A DNA stretch of 64,000 nucleotides from Acaryochloris sp. CCMEE 5410 (GCF_000238775.2 NZ_AFEJ02000003.1:248001-312000), one strand, 5' to 3'. Positions 44,377 through 52,547 are shown, counted from the stretch's first letter. Notes: generated by a model not told the origin, from the letters alone. Translations and numbers: made by a program.

Positions 44377-44661
44377 AATTCTCGATAAATCGCTGATATA
44401 ATACCTGAATTTTCCCAGCAAATCTTCAAAAGCTTATGTGGTAAGGGCTTAGAATACATAGTGGGGTAAGCATAGGCTAAAATCGAGTTCTCACTTAACC
44501 AACACTTTTTGACACCCTTATTGTTCTATACAGCATTCTCATTTGTAATCTACCATTGCTAAAATACCTTGAAAACAATTCCCGTCTCATCGCCCAGAAG
44601 TACTGATTATAAAGGGTTGTAGGAGATAACGGGAAAGTCAGTTCAAGGATGGGCTTTATGA
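44377..44661. other. Intergenic region without a recognised feature
   Basis: I see no gene, RNA or clear repeat. It separates the mnt operon from the plasmid-type genes that follow. Confidence 0.5.
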
Positions 44662-44934
44662 TCAGGTCTCTTTTGTAAATAGCTGTTTGAATAGCTCTCG
44701 GCTTCTCGCTAGTCCTTCAGGTGTCAGAATTACAGATTTGGCCTTGGTGACAGGGTCACTGATCCACCCTTTGTGGTGCAACCGATTAAGAGCCTCCCAA
44801 TCGTGCCCTTTCCAACTGCGAGCCCCCTGTTCAGTTTCATCATGGATGTTCAGGGCTAGCAAAGCGAGAACGGCATCATCAATTTTGTCATAGTCGGGCT
44901 GCATAACTATTTGACTAACATCGTTAGCTATCAA
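44662..44934 (-). CDS. DUF6429 family small protein
   Basis: The 90-residue product matches the DUF6429 pattern: DYDKIDDAVLALLALNIHDE, ARSWKGHDWEALNRLHHKGWI and DPVTKAKSVILTPEGLARS. The last part looks like a small winged-helix or DNA-binding module. The family is common next to transposons and on plasmids; no function is established. The Met at 44904 is an alternative start. Confidence 0.75.
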   Translation of the reverse strand: MIANDVSQIVMQPDYDKIDDAVLALLALNIHDETEQGARSWKGHDWEALNRLHHKGWISDPVTKAKSVILTPEGLARSRELFKQLFTKET

Positions 44935-45016
44935 TGGTGTTATTCTATACCCTCAAAACTGTCGGTCTTCTGGCATCACTTCCACCCAGTAGAATGTTTG
45001 GAACTAAGCAGAGCGT

Positions 45017-45907
45017 TTGAACCCTTTGAAAACAGACTCCATTTTCTACCGCATCTTTCAGACAGACCCTGGCATCTTATTTGAGCTGTTAGGTCAATCC
45101 CCTGAAGTCGCTCAAGGCTATGAATTTAAGTCGGTTGAAATCAAACAAGTCTCCTTTCGCATCGATGGCGTTCTGTTGCCTACCCCAGACGCTTCAGATC
45201 AGACAGTCTGGTTTGTGGAATTTCAGTTTCAACGTGACTCTCTCTTCTATCAACGGTTCTTTTCTGAAATTTATCTGTATCTGAAACTTTATCCCGAGAC
45301 AGTGGACTGGCAAGCTGTCGTTATCTATCCCAAGCACAGCATCGAGCCTGCTCATCCCTATACCTTGCGAGCCAATTTAAACAGTGATCAGGTACATCGA
45401 ATTTATCTAACAGACCTGGATGAATCAATTGACTCTCTGGGGGTAGGTCTGATGCGGTTGATTGTGGTTGATTCAGTAGATACCGTCACCCAGGCTCAAG
45501 CTTTGCTTTCAAAGGCTCAAGCCCAGACACAGACAAATCCTAGGTTTGCGGCGATAATAGAGATGATTGAAACGATTGTGGTCTATAAGTTTCCTCAACT
45601 AAGTCGGGAAGAGATAGAGAACATGTTGGGCTTAAGTGAACTCAAGCAAACGAAGGTGTACCAGGAAGCCTTGGATGAAGGTCGCCAGGAAGGGGAACAG
45701 ACTGGCATCCTCAAAGGGAAACTTGAAGGTGAACAGTCACTTGTCCTCCGCCTTCTTAACCGACGCATTGGTGACGTTTCTCCAGAGTTGCGATCGCAAA
45801 TCCAATCCCTACCTCTCGACCAACTCGAAGCATTAGGTGAAGCCTTGCTCGACTTTACAGAATCCTCTGATTTGGTGAACTGGTTGCAGGACCATCGATC
45901 TGAGTAA
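45017..45907 (+). CDS. Rpn/DUF2887-type PD-(D/E)XK nuclease family protein
   Basis: The 296-residue protein starts at TTG with KTDSIFYRIFQTDPGILFELLG. It has the nuclease core FRIDGVLLP (Asp) and VWFVEFQFQRD (Glu-x-Gln), and ends with a DUF4351-like segment (LVLRLLNRRIGDVSPELRSQIQSLPLDQLEALGEALLDF). Such proteins are abundant in cyanobacteria and related to recombination-promoting transposase-like nucleases (RpnA group). It is probably a selfish or DNA-repair linked nuclease; the in vivo role is unclear. Confidence 0.8.
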   Translation: MNPLKTDSIFYRIFQTDPGILFELLGQSPEVAQGYEFKSVEIKQVSFRIDGVLLPTPDASDQTVWFVEFQFQRDSLFYQRFFSEIYLYLKLYPETVDWQAVVIYPKHSIEPAHPYTLRANLNSDQVHRIYLTDLDESIDSLGVGLMRLIVVDSVDTVTQAQALLSKAQAQTQTNPRFAAIIEMIETIVVYKFPQLSREEIENMLGLSELKQTKVYQEALDEGRQEGEQTGILKGKLEGEQSLVLRLLNRRIGDVSPELRSQIQSLPLDQLEALGEALLDFTESSDLVNWLQDHRSE

Positions 45908-46098
45908 CAAGGGACTGCTTCTCAAAGCAAACTTGGGTGAATACTAACTGAGGGACGGACATTACCCCGTATCGCTCCCGCGATTGGTTAACGGAATGAT
46001 TCACGGAGGATATGAACATTGAACGGGAGCTGGCCGATCTCCTCTACTGCGGCACTATCTTGCGATCTCAACGTAAACAGCTCTCCCTGCCTAATCTG

Positions 46099-46490
46099 GG
46101 GGTTTGTGGAAGAACCCCCAAAAGTGACGATTCTGAAGTCGGTATGTCCAGAAAACATACATCAAGCGTTTTCGAGCAAGGGATATCAAGTTCAGTAGAA
46201 CCGTTGCAAATACTAGGCTTAAAGCTTCTTCATATTATTCAATTGTCTCCTAACTCAAGAGTTAGGAGACAGCTAAAATCACCCCAAAAACACTGTCTAT
46301 TAAATCGTTAAATCCGAGTTAGTAGACACTACTGTCTATTAATCGATTTAGGAGACATCATTAGAGGCGAAAACTGCACGAGCGTGGGTTTTCATGCTTG
46401 GGATTTTATACCTTGATAAGCTTTAGGACCGGATCAACAACCCAATTCATTGCAGAATCGTCACTTTTGGGGGTTCCTCCACAAAACCCC
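46099..46490. mobile_element. 392-bp MITE with 37-38 bp inverted ends and 7-bp TSD
   Basis: The left end begins GGGGTTTGTGGAAGAACCCC and runs to GACGATTCTG. The right end is its complement with one extra T and one A/G change. TAATCTG is duplicated at 46092-46098 and 46491-46497. No transposase is encoded. The interior holds three related hairpins. Confidence 0.9.
46244..46357. repeat. Three consecutive hairpins with TGTCT/AGACA ends inside the MITE
   Basis: Hairpin 1 (46244-46271) is TGTCTCCTAACTC-AA and its perfect complement. Hairpin 2 (46294-46328) and hairpin 3 (46333-46357) have similar arms, with TGTCTATTAA at the left and TAGACA or GGAGACA at the right. Confidence 0.8.
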
Positions 46491-46653
46491 TAATCTGATT
46501 CAGCTTATGCATGAAATTGCGGATCGTGCGCTCCAGGCTCAACGTCTCGCCGCACCAAGGACGACTCCTTTTCTTGATCAACTCATCCCTCAAGAAAACA
46601 TCCAGCTTGATCATTCAAGACCAGGCCAATAATTACACCTTGGAGGGCTCACC

Positions 46654-46833
46654 ATGACTCCTTTCGATTATGAACTGGCCAAGGGCAATTTAATCAGCGC
46701 GATCAATCTCGCGATCCAGGATGCAAACCAAGCTCTTGACGATGCCGAAAACGCGATCACTAACCTCAATAAACGACAACTACACATCCATCATCTCGCC
46801 CAAAACGCTCTCAACAAGTTCCAGAAACTTTAA
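46654..46833 (+). CDS. Small hypothetical protein, 59 aa
   Basis: The ATG has a GGAGG site 7 bases upstream. The product is MTPFDYELAKGNLISAIN followed by a helical, Ala/Asn-rich body (LAIQDANQALDDAENAITNLNKRQ) ending FQKL. A single long helix or coiled coil is likely. No family is recognised. It lies between the MITE-split gene and DUF6876 on the same strand. Confidence 0.6.
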   Translation: MTPFDYELAKGNLISAINLAIQDANQALDDAENAITNLNKRQLHIHHLAQNALNKFQKL

Positions 46834-46891
46834 ACGAAGCACCTTACTTAACTGCTTCAACCCTCTCGCTACAAATTTCAGAGGAAAATTT

Positions 46892-47281
46892 ATGCTAACT
46901 GCTTCTGAACTGCTTGCTGATCTTGATCATTACTATTGCACTACACAACATTACAAACACCCCTTTGGCCTTCTCTATACCGATGGCGTTAAAGCACTGG
47001 CTATGGGTGGGGAATGCTACTGGCTCATCGATGCGATCGCTAGCTACCAACCAGGAAAAGTCATCCGCGCTAATCCTATGCTCCTAGAGTTCCAGTTATG
47101 GATGTTGACGGTAAAAGAAGACCACAGCGCAGCTTTGGCTTGCTACGAAGATAGCCCCGAAACTTGTGAACCTGTGATTACACAGAACATCCCTAATACC
47201 AATTTCGTTCTGCCAGAAATCAAGCTTTATAAGGTGGGGTGTTACTCTTACCTTCTGAACATTGAGCTGAACTGTCTTTAA
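46892..47281 (+). CDS. DUF6876 family protein
   Basis: The 129-residue product has the family pattern LTASELLADLDHYYCTTQHYKHPFGLLYTDGVKALAMGGECYWLIDAIASYQP and a C-terminal LYKVGCYSYLLNIE. The ATG at 46892 with GAGGAAA is preferred to the upstream in-frame Met at 46721, which would overlap the preceding gene. DUF6876 proteins are frequent on plasmids and integrative elements; the function is unknown. Confidence 0.75.
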   Translation: MLTASELLADLDHYYCTTQHYKHPFGLLYTDGVKALAMGGECYWLIDAIASYQPGKVIRANPMLLEFQLWMLTVKEDHSAALACYEDSPETCEPVITQNIPNTNFVLPEIKLYKVGCYSYLLNIELNCL

Positions 47282-47296
47282 ATACCTGTAATTCAT

Positions 47297-47336
47297 ACCT
47301 AAAATACTTGACTTTAGGTGCAAGTCTTGCTATATT
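47297..47336 (+). promoter_or_regulatory. Cassette promoter 1 with palindromic operator
   Basis: TTGACT (47308) and TATATT (47331) have an ideal 17-bp spacer. ACCTAAA (47297) and TTTAGGT (47313) form a dyad around the -35 box with a 9-bp centre, ATACTTGAC. The same layout recurs at 51205, 57907 and 62170. Confidence 0.75.
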
Positions 47337-47407
47337 AAGTACAGGTTGAGAGGCAAGCCGTTCCTGCTCCACCCATTACTTCTAAAACTGAATAGAACAA
47401 GCGACGA

Positions 47408-47638
47408 ATGCAGACCGCTTATGAGTTACCGCTTCCAGCCGTACCGATAAGGATTGCACCGCTCCTCGAAGGATTAGTAGAGGGTTCAAGGTCTTACCGA
47501 TCTGACCTGAATGATGATCGGTTATTCAAATCTTTTTGCCGCTGGTTAATTCTCGCTGGCTTCATACTCCGCCACTTCTATCTGGGAGTTATTCACGAGG
47601 ATTGGCCAGGGGCTGAGATCGGGCTGATGTCCCGGTGA
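47408..47638 (+). CDS. Cassette small ORF, copy 1 (76 codons)
   Basis: It begins MQTAYELPLPAVPIRIAPLL and EGLVEGS, matching two 52-codon ORFs at 51319 and 58018, then diverges. It lies about 70 bases after the predicted transcript start. In this copy the stop is 149 bases before the next gene, while in the others it overlaps the next gene. The family is not recognised. The sequence is too conserved in all three copies to be an incidental frame, though the underlying RNA could also be what is conserved. Confidence 0.6.
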   Translation: MQTAYELPLPAVPIRIAPLLEGLVEGSRSYRSDLNDDRLFKSFCRWLILAGFILRHFYLGVIHEDWPGAEIGLMSR

Positions 47639-47731
47639 ACCTCATACCTCGCCACTTCGGTCTATGGAGGTCTGTTTCTCCGGGATATGCCTGATCTTGT
47701 TTCTTTTATTGTTGATGTTCTTTTTTCTATG

Positions 47732-47769
47732 GCCCCGGCGAGTTATCCAGTCCGGGGTCGCTCTTTTCT
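47732..47769 (+). terminator. GC-rich hairpin before the DUF932 gene
   Basis: GGCCCCGG and CCGGGGTC pair over 8 positions, with an 13-nt loop, followed by GCTCTTTTCTTG. It could be a terminator or attenuator for the leader transcript, as it ends only 19 bases before the DUF932 start. Confidence 0.5.
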
Positions 47770-47787
47770 TGAATGGGAGTTTTGATT

Positions 47788-48825
47788 ATGCTTCAAGGTT
47801 TATCTTTGGATGCGTTGGCGAATGAGATTCAGGAACAGGCTCAGTTGAAGCAGGATTTTGCGGTGGAGTCTCAACAGATTCAGATGACTCCACAGGGCGA
47901 TCGCTTGCTCGTTCCTAAATTGGGCCTGGATCTATTGGTGAATGATATGGCTCACCGGCAGATGGGGGCTTCGATGAAGATTCATCGTAAGTACTATCTA
48001 CAGATGTTGCACAATGCACCTGATTTGCTGGCGACCAATGTCAATTACTGGCTACAACGTCAAGGACAACGCACTCATGTCCTCCGAACAATGGAGGGGA
48101 CGGCTCGGGCGTTCTTGGGGGGTGGCTATGGCATCGTGGATCATGAGCATTTGCTGTTGCCGTTGCTACTGAAGCTACGAGAGTTAGACGATGACCTGGA
48201 GGTCTTGAGTACAGGGCTGACGGAGAATCGGCTGTTCCTGAAGCTGGCGTTCCCGAAGCTGGAAGGTGAGATCCGAAAAGGAGACGTGATTCGCTCAGGG
48301 GTGACGATTTGCAATTCTGAGACGGGATTGGGGGGACTCAATACGTTTCAAGCGAATTTCCGCCTAGTCTGTACGAATGGGATGACGCGAATGGAGCGGG
48401 GAATGCGCTTCTCGATCCGCCATTCGGGTCAGCGTCATGAGCTGGGGGAAATCCTCGATCCTGATGTCGCGGCTGAGAAGGTTGAGCGCTTTTTGGAACA
48501 CTTCAATGAGGCCAGGGATGAGGCGGCGTTTCAAACGACGCTGGAGCAAATGAGACGCGCTACGCAGCAGTCCGTGGAGGTCTCGGCGGATGTGCTCTTG
48601 GAGAATGCGCGGCAGCACTTTGGACTGACCCTCGATGAGCAAAAAAATGCCCTTGAAAATATCCTCATGGAGGAGGATTTGACCCAGTATGGCCTGATGA
48701 ATGCGTTCACGGCGACGGCGAAGCAGGTTCACTCCTACGCTAGAGCCTCTGAACTCGAAGCGATGGGCTCTAAAATCCTTAACCTCTCTCCCCATAATTG
48801 GAGAGAACTCGCTACCGCTCAGTAA
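47788..48825 (+). CDS. DUF932 protein (phage/plasmid-related)
   Basis: The 345-residue product has the DUF932 pattern: LVPKLGLDLLVNDMAHRQMGASMKIHRKYYLQML, LRTMEGTARAFLGGGYGIVDHEHLL and GGLNTFQANFRLVCTNGM. I chose the ATG at 47788 with GGGAG upstream. DUF932 proteins are widespread on plasmids and phages; a role in DNA metabolism is suspected but not shown. The first promoter/small-ORF cassette is directly upstream. Confidence 0.85.
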   Translation: MLQGLSLDALANEIQEQAQLKQDFAVESQQIQMTPQGDRLLVPKLGLDLLVNDMAHRQMGASMKIHRKYYLQMLHNAPDLLATNVNYWLQRQGQRTHVLRTMEGTARAFLGGGYGIVDHEHLLLPLLLKLRELDDDLEVLSTGLTENRLFLKLAFPKLEGEIRKGDVIRSGVTICNSETGLGGLNTFQANFRLVCTNGMTRMERGMRFSIRHSGQRHELGEILDPDVAAEKVERFLEHFNEARDEAAFQTTLEQMRRATQQSVEVSADVLLENARQHFGLTLDEQKNALENILMEEDLTQYGLMNAFTATAKQVHSYARASELEAMGSKILNLSPHNWRELATAQ

Positions 48826-48890
48826 GCGCTCATTGCAATCACCCTGGCCAGACAAGCTGGGGTGAGCTGGTTTTCACTAAGGAGAATTCT

Positions 48891-49115
48891 ATGCAGACGG
48901 TTAATGATTTCACTCCTGATGAACTCAGGGGAATGGATTTCACGGTCAAGAGTATGCCTGTTGTTTCGGTTTGGATGTGTAAGACTTGCGTGTTCTTCAA
49001 TGCCAACGGTGGTAATGCTGTTGGCATTCGACCCAGTACCCCTATTGATCAGGTACAAGCGGAAATTCACAGCGTTGTCGAGGACTTCAAAAAGTTGGAG
49101 TGGAGACCAGGATAG
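48891..49115 (+). CDS. Small hypothetical protein with CKTC motif
   Basis: The 74-residue product, with an AAGGAG site, includes MPVVSVWMCKTCVFFNANGG and ends DFKKLEWRPG. The CxxC may bind metal. It shares the strand with the DUF932 gene 65 bases upstream. No family is recognised. Confidence 0.6.
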   Translation: MQTVNDFTPDELRGMDFTVKSMPVVSVWMCKTCVFFNANGGNAVGIRPSTPIDQVQAEIHSVVEDFKKLEWRPG

Positions 49116-49279
49116 AAATGAATGTTTTGACCTAGTTACGTCAGTGGACACCTGGCTAGTGTCTTGTCTCACGCAATCGTTTACTCGCAAACACCGCCCG
49201 ATGTTCGTTTTGACCCAAACAATTCGATTCTGCCGTTCTTTGTCTAAGCTGATAATTCTCTACAAGGATTGATGGAAAA

Positions 49280-49447
49280 ATGCCTGAAACCCTCTTAGAT
49301 GCTATCTATGACGCGCTTCGTCTCTCTAATCTGGAGGTCTCTATTGATGGTGACCATAAGTCTAGTGAACTGTTCATTGCCAATGGTCAACACCAAATCT
49401 TTATTCACTCCCGCGATATTGAAGTCTATGAAGTTATCGATGAATAA
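49280..49447 (+). CDS. Small acidic hypothetical protein, 55 aa
   Basis: The frame encodes MPETLLDAIYDALRLSNLEV and later FIHSRDIEVYEVIDE. It is acidic and looks like a compact alpha/beta protein. The ribosome site (AAGGATTG) is modest. No family is recognised; I keep it because the composition is protein-like and it lies in a run of same-strand small genes. Confidence 0.45.
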   Translation: MPETLLDAIYDALRLSNLEVSIDGDHKSSELFIANGQHQIFIHSRDIEVYEVIDE

Positions 49448-49648
49448 GGGAGGATGAAATTGCAATTCGGGGATGCAATTGGGGGGATCTGGACTCGCGA
49501 TCGCACTCCCAAAATTTTGAGCGAGAAAAGTGAGTTAAGTGAGTAGACTGTCAATCTTGAATAGGTACGAATCTAATCCACTTAACACTATAGGTAATAT
49601 CTAGTCTAAATTTCTTGCTGGAAAGTTTTAGAAACACCATACATAACT

Positions 49649-50431
49649 ATGAGAATACTGTACCCTTGCAACCCGCTTGAACCGAAAGAACCGGATCAGC
49701 CTTATACAGACGAATGCATTGCCATCCAACAATTAGGAATACCTGTTTCTCTATTTGCCTATGATAATTTGAGCTTTGGTGATTTCAAACCTTTACCACG
49801 CATTGAGTCAGGTGAAATGGTTTTGTATCGCGGCTGGATGTTTAATATCATCGCTTATCAAGAATTTACCGACTTTATCCGCAAAAAAGGGGGGATTCCA
49901 CTTACTTCAGCCGCAGATTATGCTCATTGCCATCATCTCAATCAGTGGTATTCAGCCTGTGCTGATCTCACCCCTGAAACAGTATTTCTTGAAAGGGACT
50001 CAAACTATCTGGAGCAAATATCAAACTTGAAATGGGACGCTTATTTCATCAAAGACTTTGTGAAATCCAACACTGATGGTCAAGGGTCAATAGCCAATAC
50101 CCCAGAACAAGCGGTTAAAATTATCGGACTGATCGAACAGTATCGGGGAGAGATAGAAGGAGGTGTTTCTGTTCGCAAAGTAGAGTGTTTTCAACCCCAA
50201 TCAGAATTGAGATTTTTTGTGGTCAATGGCACAGCTTATTCGCCCATCCCTGAAGTACCTGCCATTGTTGAAACCGTCACTCAACGGATTGATGCTCCAT
50301 TTTACTCAGTTGATGTCGCCAAAACCGTTGAAGGAAAGGAGCGCATAATTGAGCTAGGAGATGGTCAGGTCTCAGAGCGCAAAACTTGGACTCTTGAGCG
50401 TTTTATCAATATACTGGCTCAAATTGGTTAG
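49649..50431 (+). CDS. ATP-grasp domain protein (R2K-clade-like)
   Basis: The 260-residue product has an N-terminal Rossmann-like half and an ATP-grasp core. Relevant segments are FIKDFVKSNTDGQGS (phosphate-binding loop region), GGVSVRKVECFQPQSELRFFVVNG and a metal-binding IIELGDGQVSE. Members of this R2K clade are often found in biological-conflict loci, where they may ligate peptides or modify a partner. The next gene (50548), on the same strand 116 bases downstream, could be its partner. The substrate is not known. Confidence 0.75.
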   Translation: MRILYPCNPLEPKEPDQPYTDECIAIQQLGIPVSLFAYDNLSFGDFKPLPRIESGEMVLYRGWMFNIIAYQEFTDFIRKKGGIPLTSAADYAHCHHLNQWYSACADLTPETVFLERDSNYLEQISNLKWDAYFIKDFVKSNTDGQGSIANTPEQAVKIIGLIEQYRGEIEGGVSVRKVECFQPQSELRFFVVNGTAYSPIPEVPAIVETVTQRIDAPFYSVDVAKTVEGKERIIELGDGQVSERKTWTLERFINILAQIG

Positions 50432-50547
50432 CTCTCGCAAAAACATCAAAAATACTATTTGAGATCGCAGAACCAGATTGACAATTAAAAGGCTTCCTTA
50501 ATAACCGAATCCCACGAGATTGCACATTCACCTCAATCCATACCGAC

Positions 50548-51180
50548 ATGGAAGAACCGATTAAAGACAACCTCAACATCTTGTTTCTTTTACACCAGCG
50601 GTTCAAGTACCTCAACAATCACCCTTGCATCTTAGAATGCAATGACATAGAGAATGCCTGCTATATTGGCAACCTGAGAACTGATAACTTCATTGGGTTT
50701 GTCCTCGGGTATGAAATTTCAGAAGTCTCACTAAAACCAGATCACTTCAAGCTGCTGGAAGAGACCGAGAACCTGCAAATCACAAAGTACAGAATGCTAA
50801 ATGCTGTAAAGCCTTGGCCCCAACCAAATATTTCAATCGGGATGAATGAAGGTCATCCTGGAGAAGTCATTGAGATTCAAGAAATTCCAGTAATCCTTAA
50901 AAATTTCGGTTCTGCCCAATTATGGTGGGGAGAGAAAGTTGCAGTCCTTTGGGAAGCGTTTTTTGATGAAAAATTCGATATTCCACTCGACAGTGACATG
51001 CTTTTGAATCAGCTCTGGCAAAATTGCGAGAGCTTTCTTGCTCATCAAGGTGTACGGCATATCTATACCTATAATCGTGATCCACGATTCGAGACTGATT
51101 GGTATCAAAGCTTTCTCAAGCAAAGAGGTTATCAATCTGTAAAGCAAAGACCAGCAACAGTCTGCAAGCTAATGGCCTGA
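50548..51180 (+). CDS. Hypothetical protein, possibly GNAT-like C terminus
   Basis: The 210-residue product is not recognised. The last third (QLWQNCESFLAHQGVRHIYTYNRDPRFETDWYQSFLKQRGYQSV) resembles the end of acetyltransferase-like folds, where a residue pattern F-x5-GY closes the domain. It follows the ATP-grasp gene on the same strand and precedes the second promoter cassette. The prediction is weak. Confidence 0.5.
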   Translation: MEEPIKDNLNILFLLHQRFKYLNNHPCILECNDIENACYIGNLRTDNFIGFVLGYEISEVSLKPDHFKLLEETENLQITKYRMLNAVKPWPQPNISIGMNEGHPGEVIEIQEIPVILKNFGSAQLWWGEKVAVLWEAFFDEKFDIPLDSDMLLNQLWQNCESFLAHQGVRHIYTYNRDPRFETDWYQSFLKQRGYQSVKQRPATVCKLMA

Positions 51181-51204
51181 GCATTTGACTTAAATTGTCC
51201 ACAA

Positions 51205-51249
51205 CTCACACCTAAAATACTTGACTTTAGGTGTGAGTATTGCTATATT
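51205..51249 (+). promoter_or_regulatory. Cassette promoter 2 with 12-bp-arm perfect palindrome
   Basis: CTCACACCTAAA (51205) and TTTAGGTGTGAG (51226) form a perfect 12-bp dyad with centre ATACTTGAC, overlapping TTGACT (51221). TATATT follows at 51244 with a 17-bp spacer. This is the strongest of the four operators. Confidence 0.8.
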
Positions 51250-51318
51250 AGGTACAGGTTAAGAGACAGGTTCTCCTGTTCCACCCACCACTTAAAAAAC
51301 TGAATAGAACAGCGACGA

Positions 51319-51477
51319 ATGCAGAACGCTTATAGATTGCCGCTCCCAGCCGCTTCTATAGGGATTGCACAGCTCCCCGAAGGATCAGTAAGGGGTTCAC
51401 CCACACCAAAAACAACAGCTTTTGACATCAAGGAAAGTCCCGTTGGGGCTGTTGTTTCTAAGGAGTCATTTATATGA
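51319..51477 (+). CDS. Cassette small ORF, copy 2 (52 aa)
   Basis: The frame reads MQNAYRLPLPAASIGIAQLP then EGSVRGS and ends at TGA 51475-51477, overlapping the next ATG (51474) as ATGA. The overlap implies translational coupling. The first 27 codons match copies 1 and 3, whereas the C terminus differs. A hairpin (AAACAACAGC with GCTGTTGTTT) spans its last third. It is below usual annotation size, and the family is not recognised. Confidence 0.6.
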   Translation: MQNAYRLPLPAASIGIAQLPEGSVRGSPTPKTTAFDIKESPVGAVVSKESFI

Positions 51478-51761
51478 CTACTATTTCTTTATCCCTAGCA
51501 ATTGCCAGTATTCCTGAAGTGCAGCTTGTGGCTGCTCAGCGACAATACCTGATCGCTACATTGGGTGACCAGCATTTGAATGAGATGGCAATAGTGGATT
51601 GCTACGGTTGGACTCTAGATCACTACTGCGGTGGTGATGCCGACCTAGCATATGAAGTTTTATCTGCTGTGTTCAGCATACCCAATCGGGTTCGAGTTAC
51701 CAGCTTAGATGAAGCACTACAACCGTTGCCAGGTGAGCCAGTGCAGCTTAACTTGTTCTAG
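51474..51761 (+). CDS. Hypothetical protein, 95 aa
   Basis: The product MTTISLSLAIASIPEVQLVA is followed by AQRQYLIATLGDQHLNEMAIVDCYGWTLDHYCGGDADLAYEVLSAVF and a C-terminal QLNLF. No family is recognised. It is controlled by cassette 2 and translationally coupled to the small ORF. The LNLF end may be a short binding tail, as seen in some sliding-clamp ligands (QL-x-LF pattern), but this is speculative. Confidence 0.6.
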   Translation: MTTISLSLAIASIPEVQLVAAQRQYLIATLGDQHLNEMAIVDCYGWTLDHYCGGDADLAYEVLSAVFSIPNRVRVTSLDEALQPLPGEPVQLNLF

Positions 51762-51864
51762 GGATTTTTGGGGCATATGCCCCAGTCTTAATGCAGCCTG
51801 CACCCTACAGCAGCCCGTGACAAGCCGGAAATGCAGAGTCAAGGCAATTTATTGGGGAGTTGCG

Positions 51865-51996
51865 ATGAGAATGAAATCTTGGGAATCTCCACGCAGAGGG
51901 AAAACCCGAAACAATAAGTCCAAAAAAGCTACCGCCAGACTAAGGCAGCTCAAAAAACGACGACAACAGTTCAAGAAAGCATTGGAGGCATCATGA
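51865..51996 (+). CDS. Very basic 43-aa protein
   Basis: The ATG follows GGGGAG. The product MRMKSWESPRRGKTRNNKSK and the following Arg/Lys-rich helix suggest nucleic-acid binding. Its stop overlaps the next ATG as ATGA, supporting that it is translated. Confidence 0.55.
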   Translation: MRMKSWESPRRGKTRNNKSKKATARLRQLKKRRQQFKKALEAS

Positions 51997-52292
51997 AATT
52001 TAACCTCCAGCGATTACAGCATGGTCTCCAACCTGGGTTCGTATTCAAGGTCAAACCTGAATCCATACATTGGGATCGTGAAGATCGCTACTTCTATGCT
52101 ATCCCTAGCCATTATTGTTCATCTCAATGTGAAATTGGCGATTGCTGGATCGTTGATCAATCCGGCAATATCCATCCAGGATATTGCAACAGTCCTATTC
52201 CACTCTGCCGAGATGCATTGGAATATCCTGCTGTCGGTATTGTCTCGCTGGAGCAAGAACCCCATGAGCAAGAAATCCAGCATGTCTATTAA
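51993..52292 (+). CDS. Hypothetical protein, Cys-rich, 99 aa
   Basis: The product has a beta-rich body, FVFKVKPESIHWDREDRYFYAIPSHYCSSQCEIGDCWIVDQSGNIHPGYCNSPIPLC, with five cysteines in spaced pairs, so it may bind zinc. It overlaps the upstream basic protein by ATGA. No family is recognised. The downstream IscB transcript region begins near its stop. Confidence 0.55.
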   Translation: MKFNLQRLQHGLQPGFVFKVKPESIHWDREDRYFYAIPSHYCSSQCEIGDCWIVDQSGNIHPGYCNSPIPLCRDALEYPAVGIVSLEQEPHEQEIQHVY

Positions 52293-52297
52293 AGGCG

Positions 52298-52547
52298 ATG
52301 GTCAGCAACCTCTATGAACTAGCGACCCCTTCTTTTAGGTAGGGACTTACAAATTCTATAGCTGACCATGGCTAAGTCTTAACTGACTACGTTTTTAAGG
52401 CCAACTCACCCATGAATGCTTGCCAGTTTGTGGCTCTGAGGTTGGAGATTAAACAGAAGTATGAGGATTAATTCAGTGTCTCCAGCACGACAAACCTCAA
52501 AAACATTGCCGAGGCAAACATCACACGAAAGTAGAAGGGACGCAACA
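52298..52547 (+). ncRNA. Candidate omega RNA upstream of iscB
   Basis: OMEGA guide RNAs lie directly 5' of iscB, and this 250-base gap has no gene. A long-range stem (ATGGTCAGC at 52298 with GCTGACCAT at 52361) encloses a loop containing CCCCT and AGGG complementary pieces. The 5' limit and guide segment cannot be fixed by eye. Confidence 0.5.

Larger units (their letters stand above)
46012..46632 (+). pseudogene. Small plasmid-type gene interrupted by a MITE
   Basis: The ATG at 46012 has a strong GGAGG site and encodes MNIERELADLLYCGTILRSQRKQLSLPNL. The frame then enters the 392-bp element. After the element the same frame resumes as IQLMHEIADRALQAQRLAA and ends at 46632. Removing the element and one TAATCTG copy gives an uninterrupted protein of about 74 residues. 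No family is recognised. It is followed closely by another small gene at 46654. Confidence 0.8.

Noticed and set aside
47297-47500. Cassette leaders as HEARO/omega RNAs
   Set aside because: They precede DUF932, DUF5895 and a hypothetical gene, not IscB or IsrB, and contain a coding-like small ORF.
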